From the NCBI RefSeq assembly GCF_900141755.1, contig NZ_LT670844.1:1178001-1242000 (forward strand): 64,000 nucleotides of DNA, written 5' to 3'. Position numbers and translations under genes: made by a program. Each line of letters starts with the position of its first letter. Positions within the stretch are counted from its first letter, which is position 1. This document shows, piece after piece, positions 33,768-42,726 of the stretch. The notes under the pieces were generated by a model. It saw only the letters and a program-made list of their open reading frames with translations. It made no database searches and had not been told where the DNA came from. The DNA comes from Bradyrhizobium lablabi. Lineage in GTDB: Bacteria; Pseudomonadota; Alphaproteobacteria; Rhizobiales; Xanthobacteraceae.

Positions 33768-35147
33768 ATGCATTTCATAACCCTCGACAGCGAGACCGAT
33801 TTCGAAGGCTGGCGGAAGGCCGCTCGCGGACTGGTGCTGCATCATGTGCCGCCATCCGAGGTGAAATGGTCGGTGCAAGGCAACGCGCCCGAATTGTTCG
33901 AGCGATCGGCGACAACATCGCCGCTCGAAGCTCCGCAAGGCCGTTTCAACGTCCCGGCCAAATTCATCCAACTGGCGCAGTCGGCCATCCTGCACCGCGA
34001 CGGCGAACGCTTTGCGATGCTCTATCGCCTGTTGTGGCGGCTACGGAGCAATGATGAGCTGCTGGGTGTCGCAACCGATCCCGATGTGTCACGCGCGCAG
34101 GCGATGGCGAAAGCCGTGCAGCGCGAGCAGCACAGGATGCAAGCCTCCGTTCGCTTTCGCGAAATCGGCCGCGAGCAGAAAGCACACTTCGTTGCCTGGT
34201 TCGAGCCGGAGCATCACATCGTCGAAGCCACAGCGCCATTCTTCGCGCGGCGTTTTGCCGATATGCCGTGGTCGATCCTGACCCCTGAAGTCTGTGCGCA
34301 TTGGGACGGCCATGTCGTCTCTTTCACGCCCGGTATCAGCACGGCCGACGCTCCTTCCGAAGACCGGCTGGAGGAAACCTGGCTGCGTTACCGTGCCAGC
34401 ATCCTCGATCCGGCCCGGCTGAAGGTAGACGCCGCACCGCGGAACCTGCCGGAGGCGTCGACGATTAAGCCTTATGCCGCGATCGAACCAGAGCAACCGC
34501 AGAAACGTCCGGAACCAGCGATGAAACGCAAACAGGCGCTCGCCGACAGTCTGGAGGCCCTGCGCGAAGAGGCCAGCCACTGCCGCGCCTGTCACCTCTG
34601 GAAAGACGCCACACAGACCGTGTTCGGCGAAGGCCCGCCGGATGCGCAAATCATGCTGGTCGGCGAGCAGCCTGGCGACAAGGAAGACCTGGCCGGTAAG
34701 CCGTTCGTCGGCCCGGCCGGACAGATGCTCGACCGCGCGCTGGAACACGCCGGTATCGACCGCAACAAAACTTACGTCACCAATGCGGTAAAGCATTTCA
34801 AATTCGTGCGGCGCGGAAAAATCCGCCTGCACCAGAAGCCGAGTACGGCCGAGATCAAAGCCTGCCGTCCATGGTACGAACGCGAACTGGCCGTGATCAA
34901 ACCGGACCTCGTGGTAGCGATGGGTGCAACCGCCGCGCAATGCGTGTTCGGAAAAATCACGCCGATCAACAAAAACCGCGGACGCCTGATCGATCTCAAT
35001 GAGGGTGCCAAGGCGCTGGTGACGGTGCATCCGTCCTATCTATTGCGGCTGCCGGATGAGGAAACCAAGGCGCAGGAATACGAGCGTTTTGTAAGCGATC
35101 TGAAAATTGCCGCGGCGTTTTTGAGAAAATCGGCGCGGGCCGCTTAG
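33768..35147 (+). CDS. udgX: DUF4130-UdgX fusion, uracil-DNA-binding protein
   Basis: 459 residues. The N-terminal half (MHFITLDSETDFEGWRKAAR...RFREIGREQKAHFVAWFEPE) matches the DUF4130/TIGR03915 domain that accompanies a radical-SAM DNA-metabolism protein. The C-terminal half (about 245-459) is a family-4-like UDG: GEQPGDKEDL, KPFVGPAGQM and HPSYLL, with four cysteines suited to a 4Fe-4S cluster (CRAC, KACRPW, AAQCVFG). The UdgX-specific loop RGKIRLHQKP is present; H355 corresponds to the histidine that bonds covalently to uracil-excised DNA. Divergent from the mutasome and sharing its LexA box. The usual radical-SAM partner is not in the window. Confidence 0.92.
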   Translation: MHFITLDSETDFEGWRKAARGLVLHHVPPSEVKWSVQGNAPELFERSATTSPLEAPQGRFNVPAKFIQLAQSAILHRDGERFAMLYRLLWRLRSNDELLGVATDPDVSRAQAMAKAVQREQHRMQASVRFREIGREQKAHFVAWFEPEHHIVEATAPFFARRFADMPWSILTPEVCAHWDGHVVSFTPGISTADAPSEDRLEETWLRYRASILDPARLKVDAAPRNLPEASTIKPYAAIEPEQPQKRPEPAMKRKQALADSLEALREEASHCRACHLWKDATQTVFGEGPPDAQIMLVGEQPGDKEDLAGKPFVGPAGQMLDRALEHAGIDRNKTYVTNAVKHFKFVRRGKIRLHQKPSTAEIKACRPWYERELAVIKPDLVVAMGATAAQCVFGKITPINKNRGRLIDLNEGAKALVTVHPSYLLRLPDEETKAQEYERFVSDLKIAAAFLRKSARAA

Positions 35148-35174
35148 CGGCTTACCACTCCCGGCAAATCTAAT

Positions 35175-35256
35175 CGTCATGCCCGGGCTTGTCCCGGGCA
35201 TCCACGTCCTTGGGGTTGCGGCAAGTGGATGGCCGGGACAAGCCCGGCCATGACGA
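35175..35256. repeat. Inverted repeat between convergent genes, type C
   Basis: CGTCATGCCCGGGCTTGTCC at the left and GGACAAGCCCGGCCATGACG at the right, around a short centre. Placed between the udgX and DUF892 3' ends, where it could act as a bidirectional terminator. Confidence 0.88.
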
Positions 35257-35270
35257 TCACACCCAACCGA

Positions 35271-35768
35271 TTACGCCGCCGCGGCGAGGTTCAAGGTAGC
35301 TTCCGCAAGCGAGGTCAGGGTCTCGTCGGTCTTCTTCTCCTCCTGCAGCGTCGCATCCAGCAGAGGAACCGCGTCCTTCATGCCGAGTTGCTGCGCCCAC
35401 TCTTTTAGCGCGCCGTAGCGGGCGATTTCGTAGTGCTCGACCGCTTGCGCCGCCGCGACCATGCCGGCATCGAGCGTCTCGGAACCCTTGAAGTCGTCCA
35501 TAACCTCCTTGCCCTCCTCCAGGATGCCCTGAATCCCATAGCAGGTCTTGCCGCGCGCCGGCTTGTCGATCAACTCGAAAATCTGTTCCAGACGCTCGAC
35601 CTGACCCTCGGTCTCGTCATGATGCTTTTCGAACGCCGCGCGCAGCTGGTCGGAGTGGGCGGCCTTCGCCATCTTCGGCAGCGCTTTCAGAATCTGCTTT
35701 TCGGCGTAGTAGATGTCCTTCAGTGTATCGAGAAAGAGGTCGTTGAGGTGTTTGTCTTTTGTCTGCAT
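35271..35768 (-). CDS. DUF892 ferritin-like protein (YciE/YciF type)
   Basis: 165 residues from ATG 35768. Four-helix bundle typical of DUF892: LFLDTLKDIYYAEKQILKAL, FEKHHDETEGQVERLEQIFE, then KTCYGIQGILEEGKE and EHYEIARYGALKEWAQQLG. Glutamates and histidines in the E-x-H/EHYE positions can form a di-iron site. Family members are induced by stress in many bacteria, but their function is not settled. A longer frame to 35846 lacks family-like sequence. Stands alone between repeat C and the PiT gene. Confidence 0.9.
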   Translation of the reverse strand: MQTKDKHLNDLFLDTLKDIYYAEKQILKALPKMAKAAHSDQLRAAFEKHHDETEGQVERLEQIFELIDKPARGKTCYGIQGILEEGKEVMDDFKGSETLDAGMVAAAQAVEHYEIARYGALKEWAQQLGMKDAVPLLDATLQEEKKTDETLTSLAEATLNLAAAA

Positions 35769-35990
35769 GGCGCACTCCTTGATCAGACGTCGGTGGGTTG
35801 ATCGGACGTCGGTGAGGTTCGGCATTCCCCTGCGCCTCAACGCCACCTAACAGGCAATGTTCCAAGGATTTCAAAAAGCAAGCCGGCTCGACGCGCCGCC
35901 CGGTCCCGACCTTCACCCCCCAGTCGCTTCACTCTCCTGTCACACGCACCAAGCTAAAATCCGCTCATTGGGAAAGTGGGAGATTTTCAC

Positions 35991-37613
35991 ATGAGCGATG
36001 TTGCCTTACCCGGTTCGATCGAACCCGCATTGCGCAGGGGGCCCGACCTTGATCGCGGCTTTCATCCGTTGACCGGCATCATTTATTTGGGGGTGGTTGG
36101 TGCCGCGCTGTTGTTCGTCGCCTATAGCATCTATGCCGACGTCGACGCGACCGGCACCAGGGTAACGAGCTATCTGCCCTTCCTCATGCTCTTTGTCGCG
36201 CTCCTGATCGCGCTCGGCTTCGAATTCGTCAATGGCTTTCACGACACGGCGAATGCGGTTGCAACCGTCATCTATACGCGCTCCCTGCCGGCCCATATCG
36301 CAGTCGTGTGGTCGGGCATGTTCAACCTGTTCGGCGTCCTGCTGTCGAGCGGCGCGGTCGCCTTCGGCATCGTGTCGCTGTTGCCCGTCGAGTTGATCCT
36401 TCAGGTCGGCAGCAGTGCGGGCTTTGCCATGGTATTCGCCCTGTTGATCGCGGCCATCATCTGGAATGTCGGCACCTGGTATTTCGGTCTGCCCGCCTCC
36501 AGCTCGCACACCTTGATCGGATCGATCATGGGCGTCGGCATCGCCAATGCGCTGCTGCGCGGCCGCGACGGCACCTCCGGCGTGGACTGGACGCAGGCCA
36601 CCACTATCGGCAAGGCGCTGCTGCTGTCGCCGCTGTTCGGCTTCGCGCTCGCCGCGGTCCTGCTGTTTGCCCTCAAGACAGTGCTGCAGCACGCAACACC
36701 CGCGCTGTTCGCCGAGCCGAAGGGCGACCAGCCGCCGCCGTGGTGGATCCGCGGTATCCTGATCATCACCTGCACGCTCGTCAGCTTCTTTCATGGCTCC
36801 AACGACGGGCAAAAGGGCATGGGCCTGATCATGCTCATTCTGATCGGCACAGTGCCTACCGCCTATGCGCTCAACCGCGCTTTGCCCGAGAGCCAGCTGA
36901 AGCAGTTCATCGTCAATTCGACGGCCGCGAGCAATGTCATTGAAAAGAAGGGCGCCGGCCATAACGTGATCGGCAATCCGCGGCCGGCGGTGACGAACTA
37001 CGTCGCGCAACGTCAGATCAACGAGGGCACCTACCCATCATTGGCGGTGCTGGTGCGCGATATCAGCAATCAGGTGACCCAGTACGGATCGCTGGCGAAG
37101 TTCCCGGCCGATGCCGTCGGCAACACCCGTAACGACATGTATCTGGTTTCCGAGGCGATCCGGTTCCTGATGAAGGACAAGGAAAGCGAACTCTCCGGCG
37201 ATGAGGTCGCAATCCTCAACGCTTACAAAGGCTCGCTCGACAGCGCGACCAAATTCATTCCGACCTGGGTGAAGATCGCGGTTGCCATCGCGCTCGGCCT
37301 CGGCACCATGATCGGCTGGAAACGCATCGTCGTCACGGTCGGCGAGAAGATCGGCAAGACCCATCTGACCTATGCGCAGGGCGCCTGCGCCGAAATCACC
37401 GCGGCTGCGACGATCGCGGCGGCCGACGGATACGGGCTGCCGGTGTCGACCACGCATGTGCTCTCTTCCGGAATCGCCGGCACCATGGCGGCCAGCGGAT
37501 CGGGGCTGCAATGGTCGACGATCCGCAACATCGCGCTTGCCTGGGTACTGACCTTGCCGGCGGCGATGATCATCTCGGGCACGCTGTATCTGGTGTTCTC
37601 CAGAGTGCTGTAG
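35991..37613 (+). CDS. pit: PiT-family inorganic phosphate transporter
   Basis: 540 residues from ATG 35991, with GGGAG 8 bases upstream. Two PiT signatures are visible: GFEFVNGFHDTANAVATVIY near residue 75 and ADGYGLPVSTTHVLSSGIAG near residue 485, i.e. the inverted halves of the transporter. About 11 membrane helices with a large cytoplasmic segment (about 310-415) between the halves. It should take up phosphate (as metal-phosphate) with protons in the inner membrane. No phoU-like gene is adjacent. Ends at a clear terminator. Confidence 0.93.
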   Translation: MSDVALPGSIEPALRRGPDLDRGFHPLTGIIYLGVVGAALLFVAYSIYADVDATGTRVTSYLPFLMLFVALLIALGFEFVNGFHDTANAVATVIYTRSLPAHIAVVWSGMFNLFGVLLSSGAVAFGIVSLLPVELILQVGSSAGFAMVFALLIAAIIWNVGTWYFGLPASSSHTLIGSIMGVGIANALLRGRDGTSGVDWTQATTIGKALLLSPLFGFALAAVLLFALKTVLQHATPALFAEPKGDQPPPWWIRGILIITCTLVSFFHGSNDGQKGMGLIMLILIGTVPTAYALNRALPESQLKQFIVNSTAASNVIEKKGAGHNVIGNPRPAVTNYVAQRQINEGTYPSLAVLVRDISNQVTQYGSLAKFPADAVGNTRNDMYLVSEAIRFLMKDKESELSGDEVAILNAYKGSLDSATKFIPTWVKIAVAIALGLGTMIGWKRIVVTVGEKIGKTHLTYAQGACAEITAAATIAAADGYGLPVSTTHVLSSGIAGTMAASGSGLQWSTIRNIALAWVLTLPAAMIISGTLYLVFSRVL

Positions 37614-37640
37614 GCGCTGTTCGCCGTCCTCCAAATCAAA

Positions 37641-37674
37641 AGGCCGCGCCATAAGCGCGGGCTTTTTCCTTTTG
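37641..37674 (+). terminator. Rho-independent terminator after pit
   Basis: AAGGCCGCGC CATAA GCGCGGGC followed by TTTTTCCTTTT. GC-rich hairpin and T-run, 28 bases after the pit stop. Convergent gene follows. Confidence 0.85.
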
Positions 37675-37701
37675 CGTCCGTTGCGAAGCCCGTGCCCGGT
37701 C

Positions 37702-38874
37702 TCACGCGGCCAGCGTGTTCTCGACCAGCTTGATCCAGTACGAGGTGCCGTAGAGGATTGCCTCGTCGTTGAAATTATAGGCGGGATGATGCAGGCCGGC
37801 GCTGTCGCCGTTGCCGCAGAAGATGAACGCGCCCGGCCGCGCTTCCAGCATGTAGGAGAAATCCTCCGCGCCCATCAGCGGCGGCGTCTCGTGAACGTTG
37901 GCCTCGCCGGCCACTTCCTTCGCTACTTGCGTTGCGAGATCGGTCTGCGAGGCATGGTTGACCGTCACCGGATAGCCGCGCTCGTAGGTGAGATCGATCT
38001 TGGCGCCCGTGATCTGCGCCACGCCCGCGACCACCTCGCGCACGCGTTTCTCGATCAATTCCCGCACCTCCGGCGTCAGCGTGCGCACCGTGCCCTTGAG
38101 CTCGGCGGTTTGCGGGATCACGTTGCGGGCATGGCCGGCATGGAATTCGCACATCGAAATGACGGCGGAGTCCAGCGGATCGACCGTGCGCGCCACGATC
38201 GACTGCAGCGCCGTGATCAGCTGCGCGCCGACCAGCACCGAATCGATGCATTTATGCGGACGGGCGGCGTGACCGCCGAGCCCCTCGATCTTGATATCGA
38301 TCGAGTCGGTCGCGGCCATAATGGGCCCGGAGCGGATCGCGAACGAGCCGATGGGGATGCCCGGGCCATTGTGCATCCCATAGACCTGATCAATCGCAAA
38401 ACGGTCCATCAGCCCGTCCTTGATCATCGCGGCGGCTCCCGCGCCACCCTCTTCCGCGGGCTGAAAGATCACGACCGCGTCGCCGGCGAAATTCCGCGTC
38501 TCCGCCAGATAGCGGGCGGCGCCGAGCAGCATCGCGGTATGGCCGTCATGGCCGCAGGCGTGCATCAGGCCCGGTGTTTTGGAGGCGTAAGGCAGTTCGG
38601 TCGCCTCCTCGATCGGCAGCGCGTCCATGTCGGCGCGCAGCCCGATCACTTTGAGGCTGCCCTTGGCGGCAGGCTTGCGGCCCTTGATGACGCCGACGAC
38701 GCCGGTACGGCCGAGGCCGGTCGCGACCTCGTCACAGCCGAATTCCCGCAACCGGTCCGCCACGAACGCCGCGGTGCGGTGCACATCGTACAGCAACTCC
38801 GGGTGTTGGTGGATATCGCGGCGCCAGGCCTGGATATCGGGTTGCAGATCGGCGACGCGGTTGACGATGGGCAT
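37702..38874 (-). CDS. M20 family amidohydrolase (hippurate hydrolase/aminoacylase type)
   Basis: 390 residues. Family M20D signatures: WRRDIHQHPELLYDVHRTAA at the N-terminus, GLRADMDALPIEE, then the metal site MHACGHDGHTAMLLGAA with His and Asp, and QPAEEGGAGA with the glutamate pair. C-terminal MGAEDFSYML completes the metal site. It hydrolyses N-acyl amino acids or related amides in the cytoplasm. Divergent from the GMC oxidoreductase. Substrate not inferable. Confidence 0.93.
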   Translation of the reverse strand: MPIVNRVADLQPDIQAWRRDIHQHPELLYDVHRTAAFVADRLREFGCDEVATGLGRTGVVGVIKGRKPAAKGSLKVIGLRADMDALPIEEATELPYASKTPGLMHACGHDGHTAMLLGAARYLAETRNFAGDAVVIFQPAEEGGAGAAAMIKDGLMDRFAIDQVYGMHNGPGIPIGSFAIRSGPIMAATDSIDIKIEGLGGHAARPHKCIDSVLVGAQLITALQSIVARTVDPLDSAVISMCEFHAGHARNVIPQTAELKGTVRTLTPEVRELIEKRVREVVAGVAQITGAKIDLTYERGYPVTVNHASQTDLATQVAKEVAGEANVHETPPLMGAEDFSYMLEARPGAFIFCGNGDSAGLHHPAYNFNDEAILYGTSYWIKLVENTLAA

Positions 38875-39034
38875 GGTTATTCTCGGTCCTTGTTTGGCTA
38901 CTATTTGACCTGTCTAGCACGCAAGCGGCGATCCGCCCAACTGCCCCTGGCGAGGGTCAGACGCCGGCTGTACAGCGGGCGGCGGCGACGCTATGGCCTT
39001 GCTGCTCAAAGGACGGGCTATCCGGTGATGACTT

Positions 39035-40651
39035 ATGAAGCGGCTTGAAGGTGATTTTGACTATATCGTCGTCGGCGCGGGCACCGCCGGCTGCATCGTC
39101 GCCAACCGGCTTTCGGCCGACCCCAAAAACCGCGTGCTGATCCTGGAGGCCGGCGGCAACGACAACTGGATCTGGTTTCACATCCCGGTCGGCTATCTCT
39201 TCGCGATCGGCAATCCGCGTTCGGACTGGATGTTTCGGACCGAACCCGAAGCCGGCCTCAACGGCCGCTCGCTCGCCTATCCCCGCGGCAAGGTGATCGG
39301 CGGCTCTTCCGCCATCAACGCCATGATTTCGATGCGCGGCCAGGCCGCCGATTACGACCATTGGCGCCAGCTCGGCCTTACGGGCTGGGGTTACGACGAT
39401 GTGCTGCCCGCGTTCCGACGGCTGGAGGATCATTTTCTGGGCGAAAGCGAGCATCACGGCAGCGGCGGCGGCTGGCGGATCGAGGCGCCAAGATTGTCCT
39501 GGACCATTCTGGATGCGGTCGGCGACGCGGCGCAAGAAATGGGAATCCGCAAGATCGCGGATTTCAACACCGGCGACAATGAAGGCGTCGGCTATTTCCA
39601 TGTCAACCAGAAGCGCGGACGCCGCTGGTCGTCGGCGCGGGGTTTTTTGAAGCCCGTGCTGAAGCGGCCCAATCTGCGGCTCGAGAAGAACGTGCTGGTC
39701 GATCGCCTGATCGTCGAAGGCGGGCGCGCCGTCGGCGTGCGTTTCATGCAAGGGGCCGACATCGTCGAGGCCCGCGCCAAAGGCGAGGTGATCCTGTGCG
39801 CCGGCGCGATCGGATCGATCCAGGTGTTGCATCGCACAGGCATTGGGCCCGCGGACTGGCTCAAGCCGCTCGGCATCGAGAGCGTGCTCGACCGGCAAGG
39901 AGTTGGCCGCAACCTGCAGGACCATCTGCAGCAGCGCGCGATCTATAAGGTCGAGGGCGTCCGCACGCTCAACGAGACCTATTATTCGCTTATGGGGCGC
40001 GGCCTGATGGGCCTCGATTATGCTTTCCGCCGGCGTGGGCCGCTGACCATGGCGCCGTCGCAGCTCGGCATTTTCACCCGCTCCGATCCGCGCCGCGAGC
40101 GCGCCAATATCCAGTTCCATGTCCAGCCGCTGTCGCTCGACAAGTTCGGCGATCCCCTGCACTCTTTTCCCGCGATCACGGTGAGCGCGTGCAATCTCCA
40201 GCCGACCTCGCGCGGCACGGTGCGCATTCGCTCGTCGGAGCCAGCGCAGGCTCCTGCGATCGCGCCGAATTACCTTTCGACCGGCGAGGACCGCGAGGTC
40301 GCCGCCGACGCCATCCGCACCACGCGGCGGCTGATGAAGCAGCAGGCACTGGCGCGCTATCGCCCGGAAGAATTTCTGCCGGGCCCATCGGTCGGCGACG
40401 ACGACGCTTCGCTGGCCAAGGCCGCCGGCGATATCGGCACCACGATCTTTCACCCCGTCGGCACCGCGAAGATGGGGACGGAAAGCGACCCGATGGCCGT
40501 GGTCGGTGAACGCCTGCGTTTTCACGGCCTCGCCGGACTTCGCGTCGCCGATGCCTCCGTGATGCCGACGATCACGTCCGGGAATACCAACACCCCGACC
40601 GCGATGATTGCCGAGAAAGGCGCCGCGATGATCCTGGAAGATTCGCGATAA
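39035..40651 (+). CDS. GMC family FAD oxidoreductase (choline dehydrogenase-like)
   Basis: 538 residues. N-terminal FAD site VGAGTAGCIVANRLSADP, then AYPRGKVIGGSSAINAMISM (GMC signature 1) and ILCAGAIGSIQVL (signature 2). The catalytic His lies in HPVGTAKMG, and the second catalytic residue of the family in SGNTNTPTAMIAEKGA is Asn. It oxidises primary alcohols, e.g. choline-like substrates; no betaine genes are nearby. No signal peptide is visible. Preceded by 160 bases of mixed sequence with the divergent M20 gene. Confidence 0.92.
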   Translation: MKRLEGDFDYIVVGAGTAGCIVANRLSADPKNRVLILEAGGNDNWIWFHIPVGYLFAIGNPRSDWMFRTEPEAGLNGRSLAYPRGKVIGGSSAINAMISMRGQAADYDHWRQLGLTGWGYDDVLPAFRRLEDHFLGESEHHGSGGGWRIEAPRLSWTILDAVGDAAQEMGIRKIADFNTGDNEGVGYFHVNQKRGRRWSSARGFLKPVLKRPNLRLEKNVLVDRLIVEGGRAVGVRFMQGADIVEARAKGEVILCAGAIGSIQVLHRTGIGPADWLKPLGIESVLDRQGVGRNLQDHLQQRAIYKVEGVRTLNETYYSLMGRGLMGLDYAFRRRGPLTMAPSQLGIFTRSDPRRERANIQFHVQPLSLDKFGDPLHSFPAITVSACNLQPTSRGTVRIRSSEPAQAPAIAPNYLSTGEDREVAADAIRTTRRLMKQQALARYRPEEFLPGPSVGDDDASLAKAAGDIGTTIFHPVGTAKMGTESDPMAVVGERLRFHGLAGLRVADASVMPTITSGNTNTPTAMIAEKGAAMILEDSR

Positions 40652-40779
40652 GATCACGGAAACGTCATCGCTCCTGCGGCCCGCTGGCCCGCCCCGGCGC
40701 GGAAAATCCGGGAATAAACCGCCCCCTCGCCCGATCAAGTCCACGGAACCCAATCAGGGGTCCCTATGGAGATTTGGCG

Positions 40780-41730
40780 ATGAGCTTCGATCACAACCAT
40801 AATGATGAAAACAACCCCGGCGTCAGCCGCCGCCGCGTCCTGGAATGCATGACCTGGGCTGGAACCGGCGTGCTCTGGACCATTTCGGGCGGCGTGCCCC
40901 GTTCGCTCGGACTTGTCGGTTCCGCGCAGGCCGCAGAGCCCGCGGGCCTGACCTTCCTGCAGATCAGCGACAGCCATGTCGGCTTCGACAAGCCGGCCAA
41001 TCCGAACGCGCTCGGCACGCTGGAGGAGGCGATCGCCAAGGTCAAGTCGATCCCAGTCAAACCGTCGTTCATGATTCATACCGGCGACATCAGCCATCTG
41101 TCGAAGGCCAACGAGTTCGACGATGCCGACCGCATCATCTCGCAGGCCAAGCTCGACGTGCATTACGTGCCGGGCGAGCACGATTTCCTCGACGAAGAGG
41201 TCAAATTCTACAAGGAGCGGTACGGCAAGGGCTCCAAAGGCGCCGGCTGGTACTCCTTCGACGCCAACGGCGTCCACTTCATCGGCCTCGTCAACGTGGT
41301 CGACCTCAAGGCCGGCGGCCTCGGCAATCTCGGGGCCGAGCAGCTTGAGTGGCTGGAGGACGACCTCAAGGGGAAATCCAAATCCACCCCCATCGTCGTG
41401 TTCGCCCATATCCCGCTGTGGACGGTCTATCCGACCTGGGGCTGGGGCACCGAGGACGGTGGCCGCGCGCTGGATTACCTTAAAGGTTTTGGCTCGGTGA
41501 CCGTGCTCAACGGCCACATCCACCAGGTGATGCAGAAGGTCGAGGGCAACGTCACCTTCCACACCGCCCGCTCGACCGCGTTCCCGCAGCCGGCGCCGGG
41601 CACCGCGCCCTCGCCCGGCCCGATGAAGGTCGCCGACGACAAGCTTCGCGGCTTGCTCGGCGTCGCCAGCATCAACTTCAAGCCAGGCGATAAGAGCCTT
41701 GCGATCATCGACACCCCGCTACAGGGCTAA
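40780..41730 (+). CDS. Tat-exported metallophosphoesterase
   Basis: 316 residues from ATG 40780 with GGAG upstream. A long twin-arginine signal (SRRRVLECMTWAGTGVLW) is followed by a calcineurin-like phosphoesterase domain: QISDSHVGFD (DxH), HTGDISHLS, VPGEHDFL, VFAHIPLW and LNGHIHQV. The motif usually written GNHD reads GEHD, so one metal-ligand position is altered. First gene of a four-gene operon with a cupredoxin, an ECF sigma factor and its anti-sigma factor. Periplasmic phosphodiesterase or phosphatase is likely; substrate unknown. Confidence 0.9.
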   Translation: MSFDHNHNDENNPGVSRRRVLECMTWAGTGVLWTISGGVPRSLGLVGSAQAAEPAGLTFLQISDSHVGFDKPANPNALGTLEEAIAKVKSIPVKPSFMIHTGDISHLSKANEFDDADRIISQAKLDVHYVPGEHDFLDEEVKFYKERYGKGSKGAGWYSFDANGVHFIGLVNVVDLKAGGLGNLGAEQLEWLEDDLKGKSKSTPIVVFAHIPLWTVYPTWGWGTEDGGRALDYLKGFGSVTVLNGHIHQVMQKVEGNVTFHTARSTAFPQPAPGTAPSPGPMKVADDKLRGLLGVASINFKPGDKSLAIIDTPLQG

Positions 41731-41744
41731 AAGGAAATTCGAAG

Positions 41745-42074
41745 ATGATGTCAGCAACTCTCCGCAGCCTTGGCTTGGCCCTGGCTACGGCCATCGCCCT
41801 ACACCTCGGCGCCGCCCGCGCCGAGGACGCGGCCAACAACGTGACGATCGACAACTTTACCTTCACGCCGGCGGAGCTGAAGGTGAACGTCGGCGACACC
41901 GTGACCTTTACAAACCACGATGACATTCCCCACACCATAGTTTCCGCCGGCAAGTTCCGATCCAAGACACTCGATACCGACAACAGCTTCTCGTTCACTT
42001 TCACGGCGGCCGGCGATTACAAGTATTTTTGTTCGCTGCACCCGCACATGACCGGAATGATCAAGGTTGAGTAG
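41745..42074 (+). CDS. Exported cupredoxin (amicyanin-like)
   Basis: 109 residues, 14 bases after the metallophosphatase. Signal peptide (SLGLALATAIALHLGAARAE) and a plastocyanin-like domain with FTFTPAELKVNVGDTVTF. Type 1 copper ligands are complete: H63 (DIPHTIV), then C96, H99 and M102 (YFCSLHPHMTGM). A periplasmic electron carrier or copper-binding protein. The next gene's open frame overlaps this one, but that gene's likely start (42166) lies 92 bases downstream. Confidence 0.92.
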   Translation: MMSATLRSLGLALATAIALHLGAARAEDAANNVTIDNFTFTPAELKVNVGDTVTFTNHDDIPHTIVSAGKFRSKTLDTDNSFSFTFTAAGDYKYFCSLHPHMTGMIKVE

Positions 42075-42165
42075 CGAGCCAAACCAAGGCATCACAGCGA
42101 TGCCCGGCCGGTGGATCCAGGCCGGCCGGGCACCACCGCTTTCCATAAAAGCCGGGCAACAGGCG

Positions 42166-42726
42166 ATGCCGCTCAAAGCTGCGAATGACGACCCGGAGAA
42201 GGCACGCCGGTTTCGCGAGGCCGCGCTGCCCTATCTCGACGACGCCTACACGCTGGCGCGCTATTTGCTCCGCGACGCCAGCGATGCCGAGGACGCGGTG
42301 CAGGAATGCTATCTGCGCGCGTTCAAGCATTTCGACAGTTACCGGGGGCCGGCGATGAAGCCCTGGCTGTTCGCGATTCTGCGCAATGTCTGCCGCGCCG
42401 AATTCGCGCGCCGTGCCAGTTCGCCGACCAGCCCGATCGAGGATGCGCCGGAAAGCGCCGAACAAACGCCGCTGTGGCATGAGGCGCAGGAAACGCCGGA
42501 AACCCAGATGCTGCGGCGCTGGGATGCCGACACGATAAGGCGGCTCGTGACATCGCTCGCCGAACCCTTCCGGGAGACTTTTGTGCTGCGTGAAATCAAC
42601 AATCTTTCGTACCGCGAGATCGCCGATGTCGCGGAAGTGCCGGTCGGCACCGTAATGTCGCGCCTGGCGCGCGCCCGCGCCATGCTGCGCTCGGCATGGA
42701 TGGCGGAAGAGGAGCAACGGAAATGA
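42166..42726 (+). CDS. ECF-type sigma factor
   Basis: 186 residues from ATG 42166 (MPLKAANDDPEKARRF); a longer frame starting at 42067 overlaps the cupredoxin and adds non-conserved residues. Region 2 is YTLARYLLRDASDAEDAVQE and KPWLFAILRNVCRAEF; region 4 is LAEPFRETFVLREINNLSYR with the EIADVAEVPVGTVMSRLARAR helix-turn-helix. Its TGA overlaps the ATG of the anti-sigma gene. Probably controls this operon, with a copper, redox or phosphoester cue, which is an inference from its neighbours. Confidence 0.92.
   Translation: MPLKAANDDPEKARRFREAALPYLDDAYTLARYLLRDASDAEDAVQECYLRAFKHFDSYRGPAMKPWLFAILRNVCRAEFARRASSPTSPIEDAPESAEQTPLWHEAQETPETQMLRRWDADTIRRLVTSLAEPFRETFVLREINNLSYREIADVAEVPVGTVMSRLARARAMLRSAWMAEEEQRK

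Noticed and set aside
38957..40753. 598-codon leftward frame opposite the GMC oxidoreductase
   Set aside because: The GMC gene has both FAD signatures; the opposite frame has none.
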